A DNA stretch of 64,000 bases from Rhizobium herbae (GTDB lineage Bacteria > Pseudomonadota > Alphaproteobacteria > Rhizobiales > Rhizobiaceae). The DNA lies in NCBI RefSeq assembly GCF_019511375.1, contig NZ_JAEUAO010000001.1:558001-622000 (forward strand), written 5' to 3'. Below the pieces are notes generated by a model. It saw nothing but the letters and a program-made list of their open reading frames with translations, had not been told where the DNA came from and ran no database searches. Both the position numbers and the translations under genes were made by a program. This document shows, piece by piece, positions 28,228-36,652 of the stretch (position 1 is the first letter of the stretch; every line of letters begins with the position of its first letter).

Positions 28228-28535
28228 GTAAAAAACTTAGTTCAATCGTTTTGCATGCGCAACAGCCACAACGCGAAATTCCTGAGAAATTTTTCATCGC
28301 TACTACTACGTGCATCTCGCGGGCGAATGAGAGATCAGCCTGCGTCATTCATGTTGCCGTGCAGCTTGGGCGAAAATTCATTTTTTCCGGTAATTTCAGC
28401 CTGCTTCTTAAGAAGCGTAACTTTTGAAACCATATCTTCTTTTCGCAAGTGCAACTACTTCATGATGCATTGCGAGATACAACTCTACGAAGAGACCGCA
28501 GTGGTATCGATAAAAAAAGCGCTCGACAAGCAAAC

Positions 28536-28547
28536 TGTATCGTTACA
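28536..28547. promoter_or_regulatory. LacI-type operator candidate 2
   Basis: TGTATCGTTACA differs from the perfect palindrome TGTAACGTTACA at one base and matches operator candidate 1 at ten of twelve positions. It lies 320 bp from site 1 and 131 bp before the regulator start. Looping or autoregulation is possible. The rest of 28199-28677 is AT-rich promoter DNA without a credible gene. Confidence 0.7.
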
Positions 28548-28677
28548 GATTTTTGACAAATTGAGTGCCCTTCGGCGACGGGTGCCCATATGCCGTAAAT
28601 CGTATATAAGGCATGAATGACCAGAGGGTCTGCCGCAGGAAACGATGCGGCCGAACATGAAAAGGCGATAGGCGGGA

Positions 28678-29706
28678 ATGGACGAAAAGACCAAGAGCAA
28701 CCAGGCCTCGGCGTCCCCCTCATTGCAGGAGCGCCCGACCCTGAAGACAATCGCCTTCATGACGGGCCTTGGCATCACGACGGTCTCGCGCGCCTTGAAG
28801 GATGCGCCCGATATCGGCGCCGAAACCAAGGAGCGTGTCCGGCTTGTCGCCAAACAGGTGGGCTACCAGCCGAACCGCGCCGGTGTGCGCCTTCGAACCG
28901 GCAAGACCAACGTCATCAGCCTGGTACTGTCTCTCGAAGAGGAGGTGATGGGACTGACGAGCCCGATCGTCGTCGGCATCTCCGAGGTGCTCGCCTCGAC
29001 GCCGTACCACCTCGTCATCACGCCGTACAGATTCTCCAAGGACGCCCTCGCCCCGGTCCGCTACGTGCTCGACACGGGTGCGGCCGACGGCGTGATCATC
29101 TCGCGCACGGAACCGAAGGATCCGCGCGTCGCACTGATGATGGAGCGAAATTTTCCCTTCGCCACCCATGGCCGCACCGATATGGGACTGATCCACCCCT
29201 ATCATGATTTTGACAATGAAGGATTTGCCTATGAAGCCGTCCGGCGGTTGGCGGAGCTCGGGCGCAAGCGAATCGTCCTCCTGCAGCCGCCGCCGCATCT
29301 GACCTTCCACCGCCACATGCGCAAGGGCTTCGACCAAGGCATCCGCGATTTCGGCGTCGAGGCCGTCGCCTTCGGCGCGGTCGATCTCGACAACAGCCTG
29401 ACGGAAATCCGCGCAGCGTTCGAGACGCTGATGCGCTCCGACGACGCACCCGACGGCATAGTTTCGGGTTCGGGCGCCGGTTCGATCGCGTTAATCGCCG
29501 GCCTCGAAGCCGTCGGCAAGAAGCTCACGCAGCATGTCGATATGGTGTCCAAGGTGCCGAGCGACTTCCTGAGCTGGCTGCGTCCCGAAGTCATCACCAT
29601 GAACGAGGATATCCGCCACGCCGGCCGGGAGCTGGCCAAAGCCGTGATCGGCCGCATTGCCGGTTTGCCGGCAGAAGAATTGCAGAGCCTGAGCCGGGCG
29701 ATCTGA
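28678..29706 (+). CDS. LacI-family transcriptional regulator
   Basis: This 342-aa repressor has a helix-turn-helix (PTLKTIAFMTGLGITTVSRALKDAPDIGAETKERV, about residues 20-55), the hinge helix VGYQPNRAGVRLRTGKT and a periplasmic-binding-like sensor domain. The leucine-lever residues of LacI proteins are not all recognisable. It is divergent from the mannoside operon and very likely controls it through the palindromes at 28216 and 28536, being released by an operon-derived sugar. A GGCGGGA sequence precedes the ATG closely. A strong terminator follows its stop. Confidence 0.9.
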   Translation: MDEKTKSNQASASPSLQERPTLKTIAFMTGLGITTVSRALKDAPDIGAETKERVRLVAKQVGYQPNRAGVRLRTGKTNVISLVLSLEEEVMGLTSPIVVGISEVLASTPYHLVITPYRFSKDALAPVRYVLDTGAADGVIISRTEPKDPRVALMMERNFPFATHGRTDMGLIHPYHDFDNEGFAYEAVRRLAELGRKRIVLLQPPPHLTFHRHMRKGFDQGIRDFGVEAVAFGAVDLDNSLTEIRAAFETLMRSDDAPDGIVSGSGAGSIALIAGLEAVGKKLTQHVDMVSKVPSDFLSWLRPEVITMNEDIRHAGRELAKAVIGRIAGLPAEELQSLSRAI

Positions 29707-29728
29707 CGCGCTTTTCATCGAAGCAAAA

Positions 29729-29760
29729 AGCCGCGCGAAGCAATCCGCGCGGCTCTTTTG
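29729..29760 (+). terminator. Rho-independent terminator of the LacI gene
   Basis: AGCCGCGCG and CGCGCGGCT form a perfect 9-bp stem with an 8-nt loop, followed by CTTTTG. Preceding AAAAA gives partial function on the minus strand for gnd, which ends at 29786. Confidence 0.85.
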
Positions 29761-29785
29761 TAGAGGGGCCCGACGCGTGCCGGGA

Positions 29786-31216
29786 TCAGGCGCTCAGGCC
29801 GCTGCCCCAGGGTCCATGGTGCGCATCTTCGCCGTCGATGCGATCAAAGCCATGGGCGCCGAAGAAATCGCGCTGCGCCTGGATGAGGTTCGCCGTACCG
29901 CGTCCGCGACGGTAGCTGTCGAAATAGCCGAGCGCAGATGCGAGTGCCGGCACGGGCAGGCCGCCGAGGGCGGCCGCGGACACGACGCGGCGAAGCGCCC
30001 CGTCGCTCTCCTTGACCATCCTGGCGAAGGCTGGCGTGACGATCAGGTTGGCGACATCCGGATCCTTGGTGAACGCCGTGGTGATTTCATCGAGGAACTG
30101 CGAGCGGATGATGCAGCCGGCGCGCCAGATCTTGGCGATGGTCGGCATCGGCAGATTCCAGTTGAATTCCCTGGACGCCGCCGACATGACGGCAAACCCT
30201 TGAGCATAGGCGCCAATCTTCGATGCTAGCAGTGCGCTCTCGAGGTCCTTGAGGAAAGCAGCCTTGTCGGCCACCCTGAACTCGCCGACATTCGGAAGGC
30301 CCAGCACCTTTTCGGCTGCTTCGCGCTCATCCTTCATCGAGGAGATGCTGCGTGCGGCGACGGCAGCTTCGATGCCGGTCGCCGGAACGCCCATGTTTTG
30401 CGCCTCGATTACCGACCATTTGCCCGTGCCCTTCTGGCCGGCCTTGTCGAGGATCAGATCGACGATCGGCCTGCCGGTGATGGGGTCTGCCGCCTTCAGC
30501 ACCTTCTCGGTGATTTCAATCAGATAGGAATTCAGCCGGCCCCTGTTCCACTCGCCAAAGACTTCGCCGATTTCGGTGGCGCCCATCTTCAGGCCATCAC
30601 GCAGGATGCCGTAGATCTCGGCAATCATCTGCATGTCGGCATATTCGATGCCGTTGTGGATGGTCTTGACGAAGTGACCGGCGCCGTTTTCGCCGAGCCA
30701 ATCGACGCACGGGACGCCGTCAAATTTCGCGGCGATCGAGGTCAGCACCTTTTCGACGCGTTTCCAGGACTCCTGCCTGCCGCCGACCATGATGGACGGG
30801 CCGTGGCGCGCGCCCTCCTCGCCGCCCGAAACGCCCATGCCGATGAAGGTCAGGCCGCTGTCCTTGAGATTGTCGAAGCGACGCATCGTATCGCGGAAAT
30901 TAGCATTGCCCGCATCGATCATGATGTCGTTCGTCTCAAGATAGGGCTTGAGCAGTTCCATCTGCTGATCGACGGCCTCGCCGGCCTTGATCATGATGAT
31001 GATCGGCCGTGGGGGGCGGATGGCGGCAACGAACTCCTCGATGGTCTCACAAGGCACGATCTGGCTCTGCAGTTCGCCGGCATCGGCATAAAACTTCCGG
31101 GTCGCTTCCACCGTGCGGTTGAATACTGCGATCCTATTGCCCTTCTCGGCAATGTTGAGCGCCAGATTCGATCCCATAACGCCAAGACCGATAAGGCCGA
31201 TTTCCGCCTGTGCCAC
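29786..31216 (-). CDS. gnd: 6-phosphogluconate dehydrogenase, decarboxylating
   Basis: This 476-aa enzyme turns 6-phosphogluconate into ribulose 5-phosphate with NADP+. The Rossmann motif is IGLIGLGVMGSNLALNIAEKG and the active-site segment GVSGGEEGARHGPSIMVGG. The Lys of GAGHFVKTIHNGIEYADMQ and the C-terminal GPWGSG (tail that closes over the partner subunit) complete it. The start is a GTG at 31216 with GGAGG eight bases upstream, giving the family length of about 470. Longer in-frame starts lack sites. It is convergent with the LacI gene and stands alone. Confidence 0.95.
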   Translation of the reverse strand: MAQAEIGLIGLGVMGSNLALNIAEKGNRIAVFNRTVEATRKFYADAGELQSQIVPCETIEEFVAAIRPPRPIIIMIKAGEAVDQQMELLKPYLETNDIMIDAGNANFRDTMRRFDNLKDSGLTFIGMGVSGGEEGARHGPSIMVGGRQESWKRVEKVLTSIAAKFDGVPCVDWLGENGAGHFVKTIHNGIEYADMQMIAEIYGILRDGLKMGATEIGEVFGEWNRGRLNSYLIEITEKVLKAADPITGRPIVDLILDKAGQKGTGKWSVIEAQNMGVPATGIEAAVAARSISSMKDEREAAEKVLGLPNVGEFRVADKAAFLKDLESALLASKIGAYAQGFAVMSAASREFNWNLPMPTIAKIWRAGCIIRSQFLDEITTAFTKDPDVANLIVTPAFARMVKESDGALRRVVSAAALGGLPVPALASALGYFDSYRRGRGTANLIQAQRDFFGAHGFDRIDGEDAHHGPWGSGLSA

Positions 31217-31522
31217 CGTATGTGCCTCCGTTAGACAGTGAAGCGGCCGATGCCCGGCTGGACATCCGCCATAACTACACCAGATTGACTTATGCAGGGC
31301 GGTTTCGTTCGGCAGGGATGCCTCAAAGCGCCTTGCATGCTGACGGAGTTTTGGCATTCAAATCCATTAACGACAAGCGATTGTTGTCGAACGCGAGACA
31401 TTTCCGGGTAGCGCGGGTAAGCGTGGACGAACGCCCCGAACGCTCCCGCGGCACGGCGATTTTCCGTCTTGCCCTGCGCCGCTTTCCCAACGAACTCGCA
31501 GACATGTGGAAGGAAAGTACCG
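31217..31522. promoter_or_regulatory. Divergent region between gnd and the SRPBCC gene
   Basis: These 306 bp separate two divergent starts. Open frames inside them have no ribosome sites and poor codon patterns. Promoters for gnd (minus) and the SRPBCC/VOC pair (plus) are expected, but I did not identify clear elements. Confidence 0.45.
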
Positions 31523-31954
31523 ATGAGCCCCAGGCAAGCCAGGATCGTTCACATCAGCATCGAGAGACATTGGCGTGACGTTTACGACTTCGCAGCCAAG
31601 CCGGAAAACATGGTGCTCTGGGCCTCCGGCCTCGGCAGCGGCCTGGAGGCCGATGGTGAGAACTGGGTGGCGCATGGCCCGCTCGGAAGCGTCCGCGTGA
31701 AATTTGCGCCGGAGAACGATTTCGGCGTGATGGACCATATCGTGACGATGGAATCGGGACTGGAAGTCCACAATGCGCTGCGTGTCGTGCCCAATGGCGA
31801 CGGCGCCGAGGTTATGTTTACGCTGCTGCGGCTGCCCGATGTCAGCGATGAACAGTTCGAGGCCGATTTCAGATGGGTTCTGAAAGACCTCAACACATTG
31901 AAAAAACGTTTGGAACATAGCGAGGACAACAACCATGGGACAGAAGGGCGTTGA
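31523..31954 (+). CDS. SRPBCC (START-like) superfamily protein
   Basis: This 143-aa protein (MSPRQARIVHISIERHWRDVYDFAAKPENMVLWASGLG) has the N-terminal beta-strand and V.DF...PEN..LWA pattern of polyketide cyclase/dehydrase-type proteins, which bind hydrophobic ligands in a helix-grip fold. The C-terminal helix contains FRWVLKDLNTLKKRLE. No catalytic residue is assigned. An AAGGAAAG site precedes the ATG. It overlaps the following VOC gene by 20 bp, so the two are probably coupled and may act together. Confidence 0.75.
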   Translation: MSPRQARIVHISIERHWRDVYDFAAKPENMVLWASGLGSGLEADGENWVAHGPLGSVRVKFAPENDFGVMDHIVTMESGLEVHNALRVVPNGDGAEVMFTLLRLPDVSDEQFEADFRWVLKDLNTLKKRLEHSEDNNHGTEGR

Positions 31955-32285
31955 TCGCCAGATCGACAATATCGAATTCGTGGTATCGGATATCGCCCGT
32001 TCAAAAGCGTTTTACGGCGCTGCATTCGGCTGGTCGTTCACCGACTACGGTCCGCAATATTGTGAATTCAGCGACGGTCGCCTGACGGGCGGCCTGACGA
32101 CCGGAACGGTCAAACCGGGCGGACCGCTGGTCATCCTGTATGCAGACGATCTTGCAGCCACCCAGGCCCGGCTGGAAGCGGCCGGCGCCCGCATCGTCAA
32201 GGACACCTTCTCCTTTCCGGGCGGCAGGCGCTTCCATTTTGAGGATCCGGACGGCTACGAACTCGCGGTCTGGTCCGACAAATAG
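31935..32285 (+). CDS. VOC (glyoxalase-fold) family protein
   Basis: This 116-aa protein has paired beta-alpha-beta-beta-beta modules (NIEFVVSDIARSKAFYGAAFGWSF; LVILYADDLAATQARLEAAGARIV) and ends with HFEDPDGYELAVWSDK. The conserved His and Glu of the last motif are typical metal ligands of the glyoxalase/bleomycin-resistance fold. The substrate is unknown. The start lies inside the SRPBCC gene, with GAGGA nearby. Confidence 0.82.
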   Translation: MGQKGVDRQIDNIEFVVSDIARSKAFYGAAFGWSFTDYGPQYCEFSDGRLTGGLTTGTVKPGGPLVILYADDLAATQARLEAAGARIVKDTFSFPGGRRFHFEDPDGYELAVWSDK

Positions 32286-32304
32286 CCGGCATGCAACTCG
32301 GCGC

Positions 32305-32329
32305 ACGGGCGGTGCTCCCCGTCGCCCGT
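32305..32329. terminator. Hairpin between VOC and PAS genes
   Basis: ACGGGCG and CGCCCGT form a 7-bp stem with an 11-nt loop between convergent ends at 32285 and 32334. No T tract follows; it is weak evidence for termination. Confidence 0.4.
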
Positions 32330-32333
32330 CGTC

Positions 32334-33044
32334 TCACGCGGCGATCGAACGACGGCGGTCGGCGATCTCCTGGAGGATCAGGATTGCGCCGATGATCTTG
32401 CCGGTGCTCGACATGCAGGGCGTCATCCGGCAGCGCACGGTTATCGTGCGGCTCTCAAGCTCCTTGGCGTAGGTGTAATCCAGGAGTTCGCCGGTAAAAC
32501 ATCTGTCGAGGTTCGGCTTGACCCGTTGCTCGAAGCGCTGAATACCGACGAACTCGACGATGTGTCTGCCGACGAGGTCCATCGGACGCGCGTCCAGTTG
32601 CGCGGCATTGACGGAATTCGTGTAGAGGTAACGGTAGTCGGGGGTGATGACGGCGATGCGATCGGGCATGCAGTCGAGGATCGCCTCGTTCAGGAAGCCC
32701 TCGTCGACGTGGCCCTTCCGGAGGCTGCCGGACGTTCGCGGCGCAAAGGATTTCTCGAAGCCGTCACCACTTCCCGCCTGCAGATAACGGTCCGCCAGGG
32801 TCTGGAGGACGTCGCGCTGGCGCAGCACGCTGGAAACGTCGGCGGCTTCCTTCTGCAGCAGATCGAGAACGAACTGGAATTGCAGGCGGGCGTCCACCGA
32901 ATCCCGTGCCTCTTCGTGATAGATGGCTTCCAGAAGCGGTTCAATTTCGCGGTCGAGAATATTTATCAAAAGGTCATCGCCGGATTTGACTGCATATTGC
33001 AGCTGGGAATATTTGAACCAGAAAAGGTCGATCAGTGCCTTCAA
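32334..33044 (-). CDS. PAS domain-containing protein
   Basis: This 236-aa protein has no membrane segment. Residues 1-90 are strongly helical and acidic (MKALIDLFWFKYSQLQYAVKSGDDLLINILDREIEPLLEA...). Residues 115-230 form a PAS domain (ILDCMPDRIAVITPDYRYLYTNSVNAAQLDARPMDLVGRHIVEFVG...) ending in the strand GKIIGAILILQEIADRR. No output domain (kinase, GGDEF or HTH) follows, so it probably senses a signal and acts through a partner protein. The partner is not evident among its neighbours. A 280-bp gap upstream (33045-33325) shows no other gene. Confidence 0.75.
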   Translation of the reverse strand: MKALIDLFWFKYSQLQYAVKSGDDLLINILDREIEPLLEAIYHEEARDSVDARLQFQFVLDLLQKEAADVSSVLRQRDVLQTLADRYLQAGSGDGFEKSFAPRTSGSLRKGHVDEGFLNEAILDCMPDRIAVITPDYRYLYTNSVNAAQLDARPMDLVGRHIVEFVGIQRFEQRVKPNLDRCFTGELLDYTYAKELESRTITVRCRMTPCMSSTGKIIGAILILQEIADRRRSIAA

Positions 33045-33325
33045 TTTTCCACCCCACCGCTACGCAACCCGTCATGCCCCGATACGCGATCGCAATATAG
33101 ATCGATTGGCGCGGCGCATCGTCCGTCGTCCGGAGCGCCTGCAATCGGCTTGCCTTAGGAAGTCAACTTACACTCGTGCAAACCGTATTCAACACCCGAG
33201 CACGGGCCGGAAACGTTACAGTTGAAATTATTTCAGGCACTTGCCGATTTGAGCGACATTCGTCCGGCGATGGCTGGTAGGGAGCCGCCGACGAACGGGG
33301 CGGGCCTTCCCCGCGCCGCTGCCGA

Positions 33326-34264
33326 TCAGTCCTTCAGGCTGCGCTTGATGTTCCAGCGGTCGTGATACCAGAGCCACTGCCCCGGATACTCCCTCACCCA
33401 GCTCTCGACCTTGTCGTTGAGAAGCTGCGCCGTCGCGTTGACGTCAACGCTGCCGTCAGCCCTGCGCGGAATGGCAATGGCCGGTTCGAGCTCGAGCCGG
33501 AAGCGTCCGTTCGGCAGCCGGATCGAGCGCGCCGGATAGACCTCGCAATTGAACTGCCGCACCAGCTTGGCAAGCAATGGATTGGTGCGGACGTCCCGGC
33601 CGAAGAACTTGGTCGTCAGTCCCTTGCGGAACTTCTGGTCGACGAGCACGCCGACGGCGCCGCCCGCCTCCAGCTTGCGCGCGAGCGTGAACGAGGAGCC
33701 GGCATGTGACGGCACGAGACTGCCCATCCGCTGCTTGCGGAAATTGAACACCTTGTCGGCGACGTAAGGGTTGTTCGGTGGGCGGAAAAGCACCGTCACG
33801 TCCAGACCGAAGGCCGCACCGGCGACCGGCAGCAGCTCGAAATTGCCGCTATGGGCGGTAAAGACGATGAACGGACGCGGATTGTCGCGCAACTCGACAA
33901 ACAGCGGGATGCCGGAAACCTCGATGCGGCCCGGCTCCGGGTTTGCCGGATCGAAATCGAAGAGTTCGTCGAGGAAGACGTATTCCGCCGCCAGCCTGCC
34001 GATACTCCCCCAGCTCTCGAGCGCGATCGCCTCGATCTCCGCCTCGCTCTTTTCGGGAAAGGCATTGCGCAGATTGGTCATCGTCAACCTGTGCCGGCGC
34101 TTCAGCCTCGGCCCGAGCCAGCGGGTGAAACGATCGGCAAATTCGATGGCGCCATTGGCCGGAAACAGCTTGAGCGTACCGAGCAGCAGGAAGACGAACT
34201 GCGCAATCGCCCATTGGCGGAAATGCTCCACCGAAAGAACCAGCCGTGTGATCAGCATGCGCAC
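33326..34264 (-). CDS. lpxXL: Lipid A very-long-chain acyltransferase
   Basis: This 312-aa inner-membrane protein has an N-terminal helix (WAIAQFVFLLLGTLKLFP) and the LpxL/HtrB-type acyltransferase motif FIVFTAHSGNFELLPVAG, in which His and the downstream acidic/Asn residue catalyse transfer. VLVDQKFRKGL and PAIAIPRRADG are also family features, and it ends PGQWLWYHDRWNIKR. It transfers the 27-hydroxyoctacosanoate made on AcpXL to lipid A, as shown for rhizobial LpxXL. It is the last gene of the acpXL cluster. The start may be GTG 34264 or ATG 34258; both lie just after the adh stop and have weak sites. Confidence 0.92.
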   Translation of the reverse strand: MRMLITRLVLSVEHFRQWAIAQFVFLLLGTLKLFPANGAIEFADRFTRWLGPRLKRRHRLTMTNLRNAFPEKSEAEIEAIALESWGSIGRLAAEYVFLDELFDFDPANPEPGRIEVSGIPLFVELRDNPRPFIVFTAHSGNFELLPVAGAAFGLDVTVLFRPPNNPYVADKVFNFRKQRMGSLVPSHAGSSFTLARKLEAGGAVGVLVDQKFRKGLTTKFFGRDVRTNPLLAKLVRQFNCEVYPARSIRLPNGRFRLELEPAIAIPRRADGSVDVNATAQLLNDKVESWVREYPGQWLWYHDRWNIKRSLKD

Positions 34265-34269
34265 GATTG

Positions 34270-35298
34270 TCAGTCCATTCGCAGGATGATTTTGCCGAAG
34301 ACCTGCCGCGTTTCCATGCGCTCCAGCGCCTTGTCGATTTCGTTGAAACCGACTTCGGTGTCGATGACCGGATGGACGAGGCCGCGCGCCATCTTCTGCA
34401 TGGCGTTGGCCATGTTCTCCATGCGGCAGCCGAAGGAGCCGAGCAGCTTCAACTGCTGCTGGAACAGCATCATCAGGTTGATCTCGGTGGAAACGCCGGA
34501 GGTCGAGCCGCAGGTGACCAGACGCCCGCCACGCTTCAGGCTGAACATCGAGGCTGCCCACGTGTCCTTGCCGACATGTTCGAAGACGACGTCGACGCCC
34601 TTCTTCTTGGTCAGCTTGCGCACGACACCCTCGAAGCGATCCGTGCGGTAGTTGATGACATGATCGGCGCCAAGCGCCTTCGCCTTCTCGATCTTGTCGT
34701 CGGAACCGACGGTGGTGATGACGGTGCAGCCGATCTTCTTGGCAAGCTGGATCGCCGCCGAGCCGATGCCCGAGCCGCCTGCATGTATGAGGATGGTTTC
34801 GCCGGGCTCAAGCTTGGCATTGTCGAAAAGCATGTGCTCGACCGTTCCGAAGGTCACAGGTGCGACAGCCGCAGCCACCGCATCGACACCGGGAGGAGCC
34901 GGCACGAGCAGGCGCGCCGGCAGGTTGACCTTCTCCTGGGCAAATCCGTCGAGATGGAAGCCATGCACGCCGCCGACATGCTCGCAGAGATTGTCCCGGC
35001 CTTCGCTGCAGGGGCGGCAGAGGCCGCAGGTGCGCGCGCCATAAATCGAGACGAGCTGGCCCGGCAGCACATTGGCGACGCCAGGGCCGATCTGGTCGAC
35101 CACGCCAGACGCTTCCGCGCCGATCACCAGCGGCATCTTGCGCTTGGCAAAGGCCATGCCGCGCCAGCCCCAGACATCGATATGGTTGAGCGCGACGGCC
35201 TTGACACGCAGCGTGACCTCACCGGGCCCCGGCGCCTCCGGCTCGGGAAGGTCGGTGATTTCCAGCTTCCGGTCGTCGATCAGTTGCAAAGCGCGCAT
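34270..35298 (-). CDS. Zinc-type alcohol dehydrogenase-like oxidoreductase of the acpXL cluster
   Basis: This 342-aa medium-chain dehydrogenase has the catalytic-domain motifs HIDVWGWRGMA and GAEASGVVDQIGPGV, the four-Cys structural-zinc region YGARTCGLCRPCSEGRDNLCEHVGG, and the Rossmann GGSGIGSAAIQLAKKIG. In rhizobia this gene (adh2XL) sits in the very-long-chain fatty acid cluster between fabF and lpxXL; its exact step is not firmly established. It could be a ketoreductase or enoyl reductase of acyl chains. It lies 54 bp after fabF2 and five bases before lpxXL. Confidence 0.87.
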   Translation of the reverse strand: MRALQLIDDRKLEITDLPEPEAPGPGEVTLRVKAVALNHIDVWGWRGMAFAKRKMPLVIGAEASGVVDQIGPGVANVLPGQLVSIYGARTCGLCRPCSEGRDNLCEHVGGVHGFHLDGFAQEKVNLPARLLVPAPPGVDAVAAAVAPVTFGTVEHMLFDNAKLEPGETILIHAGGSGIGSAAIQLAKKIGCTVITTVGSDDKIEKAKALGADHVINYRTDRFEGVVRKLTKKKGVDVVFEHVGKDTWAASMFSLKRGGRLVTCGSTSGVSTEINLMMLFQQQLKLLGSFGCRMENMANAMQKMARGLVHPVIDTEVGFNEIDKALERMETRQVFGKIILRMD

Positions 35299-35352
35299 GA
35301 TATTCTAGTCCTTCACCCAAGGGCGTCTTCATCAAAAATGTCGCGTGCCGGA

Positions 35353-36639
35353 TTAGGCGGGTTCCGCCGTCATCACAAGGCTGGCGTTCTGGCCACCGAA
35401 GCCGAAGGAATTCGACAGGACTGCAGAGACGCTTGCATCCCGCTTCACGTTCGGCACGACGTCGAGCACGATCGACGAGTCAGGATTGGTGTAGTTGATC
35501 GTCGGCGGCAGTGTGCCGGTCAGCATCGTCTGCAACGAGAAGACCGCCTCGACTGCACCGGCCGCGGTCAGCGTGTGGCCGATCATCGACTTGTTCGACG
35601 ACACCGGGATGCTGGCGAGTGCCTCGCCGAACACCGCCGACATGGCGCCATATTCCATCTTGTCGTTTTCCGGTGTCGAGGTGCCATGGGCGTTGATGTA
35701 GCCGATGTCGCTTTCGGCAAGCCCGGCATCGTCCAGTGCCGCGCGGATCGTCGCGATCGCCGGGCCGCCGTCAGGCGACGAGCGGGTGCGATGGAAGAGG
35801 TCCGCCTTCTCGCCGCAGCCCTTCATGATGCCGAGTACGCGGGCGCCGCGGGCAAGCGCCGCCTCCAGGCTCTCGAGCACCAGCGTTGCCGCACCTTCGG
35901 CGATGACGAAACCGTCGCGATCCTTGCTGAAGGGCTTGGACGCCTTCTCCGGCGGATCGTTCTGGGTGGAAAGCGCCGACAGCAGCGAGAAGCGGATCAG
36001 CGCTTCGGCGCTGACCGAACCGTCGGTCGCAACCGTCAGCGCGCGGGTGGTACGGCCCTGGCGGATCGCCTCGACGCCGAGCTGGATCGCGGTCGCGCCG
36101 GAAGCGCAGGCGGTCGAAAGTGTGACCGGCAGGCCGCGCGTGCCGAAGCGATCGGCGAGGCGCTCGGAAATGGCGCCGAACAGCATGGCTTCGTGGAAGA
36201 CGGGATCGGCGTTGTTGCGCAGCACCGCCATGAACCGGTCATAGGCATCGCCGGGGCGTTCGGAGGCCGGTGCGCGGTCGGCGAGCGAAAAGCGGTCGCT
36301 CCATTCCGGCTCGATCGGCGGCGCGGCAAGGAACAGCGGCCCGTTGAAATCGCCGGACAGCCCGGCCTGCGCCAGCGCCTCCTCCGTCGTCGCACGGGCG
36401 AAGGCATAGGACCGCTCGACAGAGTTTTCCGCCGGCACATCGATGAAATCGACGGTGCCGGAAATGCGAGTCGACAGTCCTTCCGTCGGAAAGCGCTTGA
36501 TCGCGTGGATGCCGGAGACGCCGGCGGTCAGCGCCGCCCAATTGTCCTTCAGCCCCTGGCCGAGCGAGGTGATGACACCCATGCCGGTCACCGCGATGAT
36601 CGGCCGGCCGAGATGATCGGTGAATTTCGATTGCGTCAT
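35353..36639 (-). CDS. fabF2XL: Beta-ketoacyl-ACP synthase (catalytic partner) of very-long-chain acyl synthesis
   Basis: This 428-aa condensing enzyme keeps the whole KAS II triad: nucleophile Cys178 in TLSTACASGATAIQLG, His in YINAHGTSTPENDKME, and His in SNKSMIGHTLTAAGAVEA, plus the glycine-rich end SNSFGFGGQNASLV. It elongates acyl chains bound to AcpXL toward C28. The ATG at 36639 has TGAGGAG ten bases upstream, and longer starts overlap fabF1. Its neighbour FabF1 lacks the nucleophile, so the two probably act as a heterodimer. Name follows the rhizobial cluster convention. Confidence 0.92.
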   Translation of the reverse strand: MTQSKFTDHLGRPIIAVTGMGVITSLGQGLKDNWAALTAGVSGIHAIKRFPTEGLSTRISGTVDFIDVPAENSVERSYAFARATTEEALAQAGLSGDFNGPLFLAAPPIEPEWSDRFSLADRAPASERPGDAYDRFMAVLRNNADPVFHEAMLFGAISERLADRFGTRGLPVTLSTACASGATAIQLGVEAIRQGRTTRALTVATDGSVSAEALIRFSLLSALSTQNDPPEKASKPFSKDRDGFVIAEGAATLVLESLEAALARGARVLGIMKGCGEKADLFHRTRSSPDGGPAIATIRAALDDAGLAESDIGYINAHGTSTPENDKMEYGAMSAVFGEALASIPVSSNKSMIGHTLTAAGAVEAVFSLQTMLTGTLPPTINYTNPDSSIVLDVVPNVKRDASVSAVLSNSFGFGGQNASLVMTAEPA

Positions 36640-36652
36640 GATGGCTCGCTCC

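Noticed and set aside
31210-31578. Plus-strand frame of 122 codons in the gnd upstream region
   Set aside because: It overlaps the start of gnd and of the SRPBCC gene, has no ribosome site and no recognisable composition.
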